The notes under the pieces are model-generated. The model worked only from the letters and a program-made list of their open reading frames with translations, made no database searches and was not told where the DNA came from. A stretch of 64,000 nucleotides of DNA, taken from positions 496,001 through 560,000 of the forward strand of contig JAPDNP010000001.1 in assembly GCA_025989215.1 (NCBI GenBank), given 5' to 3'. The position numbers and the translations under genes are program-made. Position 1 is the first letter of the stretch; every line of letters begins with the position of its first letter. The DNA comes from Neisseriaceae bacterium JH1-16. Its GTDB lineage: Bacteria; Pseudomonadota; Gammaproteobacteria; Burkholderiales; Chromobacteriaceae. Below, in pieces: positions 63,208 through 64,000 of the stretch.

Positions 63208-64000
63208 GACCAAGAGCCTCGCCATGCGTGTTGTCGGGGACCTGCCTCTTGGCGTGTTTGCAGCGCTGCTGGCCATCGTAGGTGTCTTTGCTCAAGCCGC
63301 ACCGATGTGTGTCATCGATCCGGTCAGCCATGAAGTATTGCAGGAAACCGGGCAGGGCGGCATTGGTGGAACCGGCGCTCCCGCCGGCAGCGCCAAGACA
63401 CCGATGCTGGCCTCCAACGGCAACGGTGGCATCGGTGGAACCGGCATGCCATTGAGAGTGCCCTTGGCCGGGCATGTGCTGTTCGTCCACGGCAATGCGG
63501 TCGCTGAACGTAGCGATGGCTATAAGCGAGAGCTGGCGCAAGGCAGCCCGGTGTGCGAAGGCGATACCATCGATACCCAGGCAGCCAGCCTGGTGCAGCT
63601 CAATATGGCCGACAGCGGACAGCTCGAGGTGCGGGCGCAAAGCCGTCTGAGCCTCGACACGTTCATCATGCCGGCCCAGATGGATGGCAGCGAGCGGTTC
63701 TCCGCCTCACTGGCCTGGGGCAGCGTACGGGCCGTAACCGGCGAGATCGGTCATGTGCATAAGGAGCTCTACGCACTCCATACTCCGTTGGCGGAAATCG
63801 GCGTACGCGGCACTTCGCACGAGGTGTTCCACGTACCGAAGGCGCTACCTGGTGTGCCCGCTGGTACCTATAACCGCGTACTGGCCGGCAAGACCGTGTT
63901 GAGCAGTGCCGGCATCTCGCTGGAACTCTTACCGAGTCAGGCCGGCTTCGTCGCGGCGAAGAATGCTCCGCCGCGCCGGTTGGAGAGCTTGCCGCCGGCA
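63191..64000 (+). CDS. FecR-domain secreted protein (3' end outside window)
   Basis: 270 codons to the window edge. A signal peptide follows the start (VVGDLPLGVFAALLAIVGVFAQAA, cleaved about residue 37), then two glycine-rich GGIGGTG repeats, then a FecR/LysM-like domain (GSPVCEGDTIDTQAASLVQLNMADSGQLEVRAQSRLSL) with SVRAVTGEIGHVHKELYALHTPLAEIGVRGTSHEVF. The ATG at 63191 overlaps the DUF6502 end by 17 bp, showing translational coupling. FecR-domain proteins of this class are periplasmic or surface and of unsettled function. Confidence 0.82.
   Translation, partial: MTQSNKTKSLAMRVVGDLPLGVFAALLAIVGVFAQAAPMCVIDPVSHEVLQETGQGGIGGTGAPAGSAKTPMLASNGNGGIGGTGMPLRVPLAGHVLFVHGNAVAERSDGYKRELAQGSPVCEGDTIDTQAASLVQLNMADSGQLEVRAQSRLSLDTFIMPAQMDGSERFSASLAWGSVRAVTGEIGHVHKELYALHTPLAEIGVRGTSHEVFHVPKALPGVPAGTYNRVLAGKTVLSSAGISLELLPSQAGFVAAKNAPPRRLESLPPA

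Overview
The window looks like chromosomal DNA from a GC-rich (roughly 60-65% by eye) betaproteobacterium, most likely in or near the Neisseriales/Chromobacteriaceae. The reasons are a PorB-like porin, the beta-type catabolic gene set, and many copies of a 10-base word, GTTGGCCGAA, that behaves like the DNA uptake sequences of Neisseriaceae. No genus can be assigned from sequence alone.

Layout. 1-9.9 kb is a patchwork of redox enzymes (Old Yellow Enzyme, DkgB, a frameshifted luciferase-like monooxygenase, an SDR, an OsmC protein, an isochorismatase-like hydrolase), two DHA1 exporters, a MoaF-like protein and two LysR regulators. It carries an IS3 transposase remnant and almost none of the 10-base word. 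10.3-14.4 kb is a glutarate / L-2-hydroxyglutarate module (glaH, lhgO, a glutamine-synthetase-like ligase, DUF3870), followed by a deletion scar that removed the 5' ends of a divergent LysR/carboxymuconolactone-decarboxylase pair. 15.3-17.3 kb holds a porin and CDP-diacylglycerol pyrophosphatase, both near repeated TAGACGTCTA palindromes.

17.5-37.3 kb is the centrepiece: an almost contiguous route from tryptophan to central metabolism. kynA, a permease, kynU, kynB and kynR take tryptophan to anthranilate. antABC with the AraC regulator antR take anthranilate to catechol. catB, catC and catA take catechol to 3-oxoadipate enol-lactone. pcaD, pcaIJ and pcaF, with an IclR regulator and an MHS-type transporter, finish at succinyl-CoA and acetyl-CoA. 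One AT-rich secreted-protein gene interrupts it at 23 kb.

37.6-45.9 kb contains an atypical cysS and a sugar block: a FucP/GluP-type transporter, gpmA, a non-phosphorylating glyceraldehyde-3-phosphate dehydrogenase, a 47-codon membrane ORF, glk and a Gfo/Idh/MocA oxidoreductase, with two HexR-like palindromes between gapN and glk. 46-49.7 kb is a LuxR-type regulator, a putrescine-binding-protein homologue and a YtcJ-like amidohydrolase. amt follows.

51.3-64 kb is a mosaic. It has a gene-poor AT-rich kilobase with a tRNA-Ser-like fragment and a 110-bp element bounded by perfect 17-bp inverted repeats, then a DinB protein, an alpha/beta hydrolase and an exporter. A HAD phosphatase gene follows that is split by about 1.35 kb of foreign DNA carrying an XRE regulator. 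Then come a LysR/LLM pair, a cysteine-hydrolase-like gene broken by an amber codon, and a VirK-like gene divergent from DUF6502 and a FecR-domain gene, with two copies of a GTGGGA-TCCCAC operator between them. The FecR-domain gene runs off the right edge.

The most unusual signal is the GTTGGCCGAA word. I counted 23 exact copies on the two strands by hand, in different reading frames, in intergenic DNA, and once as an inverted pair forming a terminator-like hairpin between convergent genes, as Neisseria uptake sequences do. No CRISPR array, rRNA or intact tRNA gene was seen.
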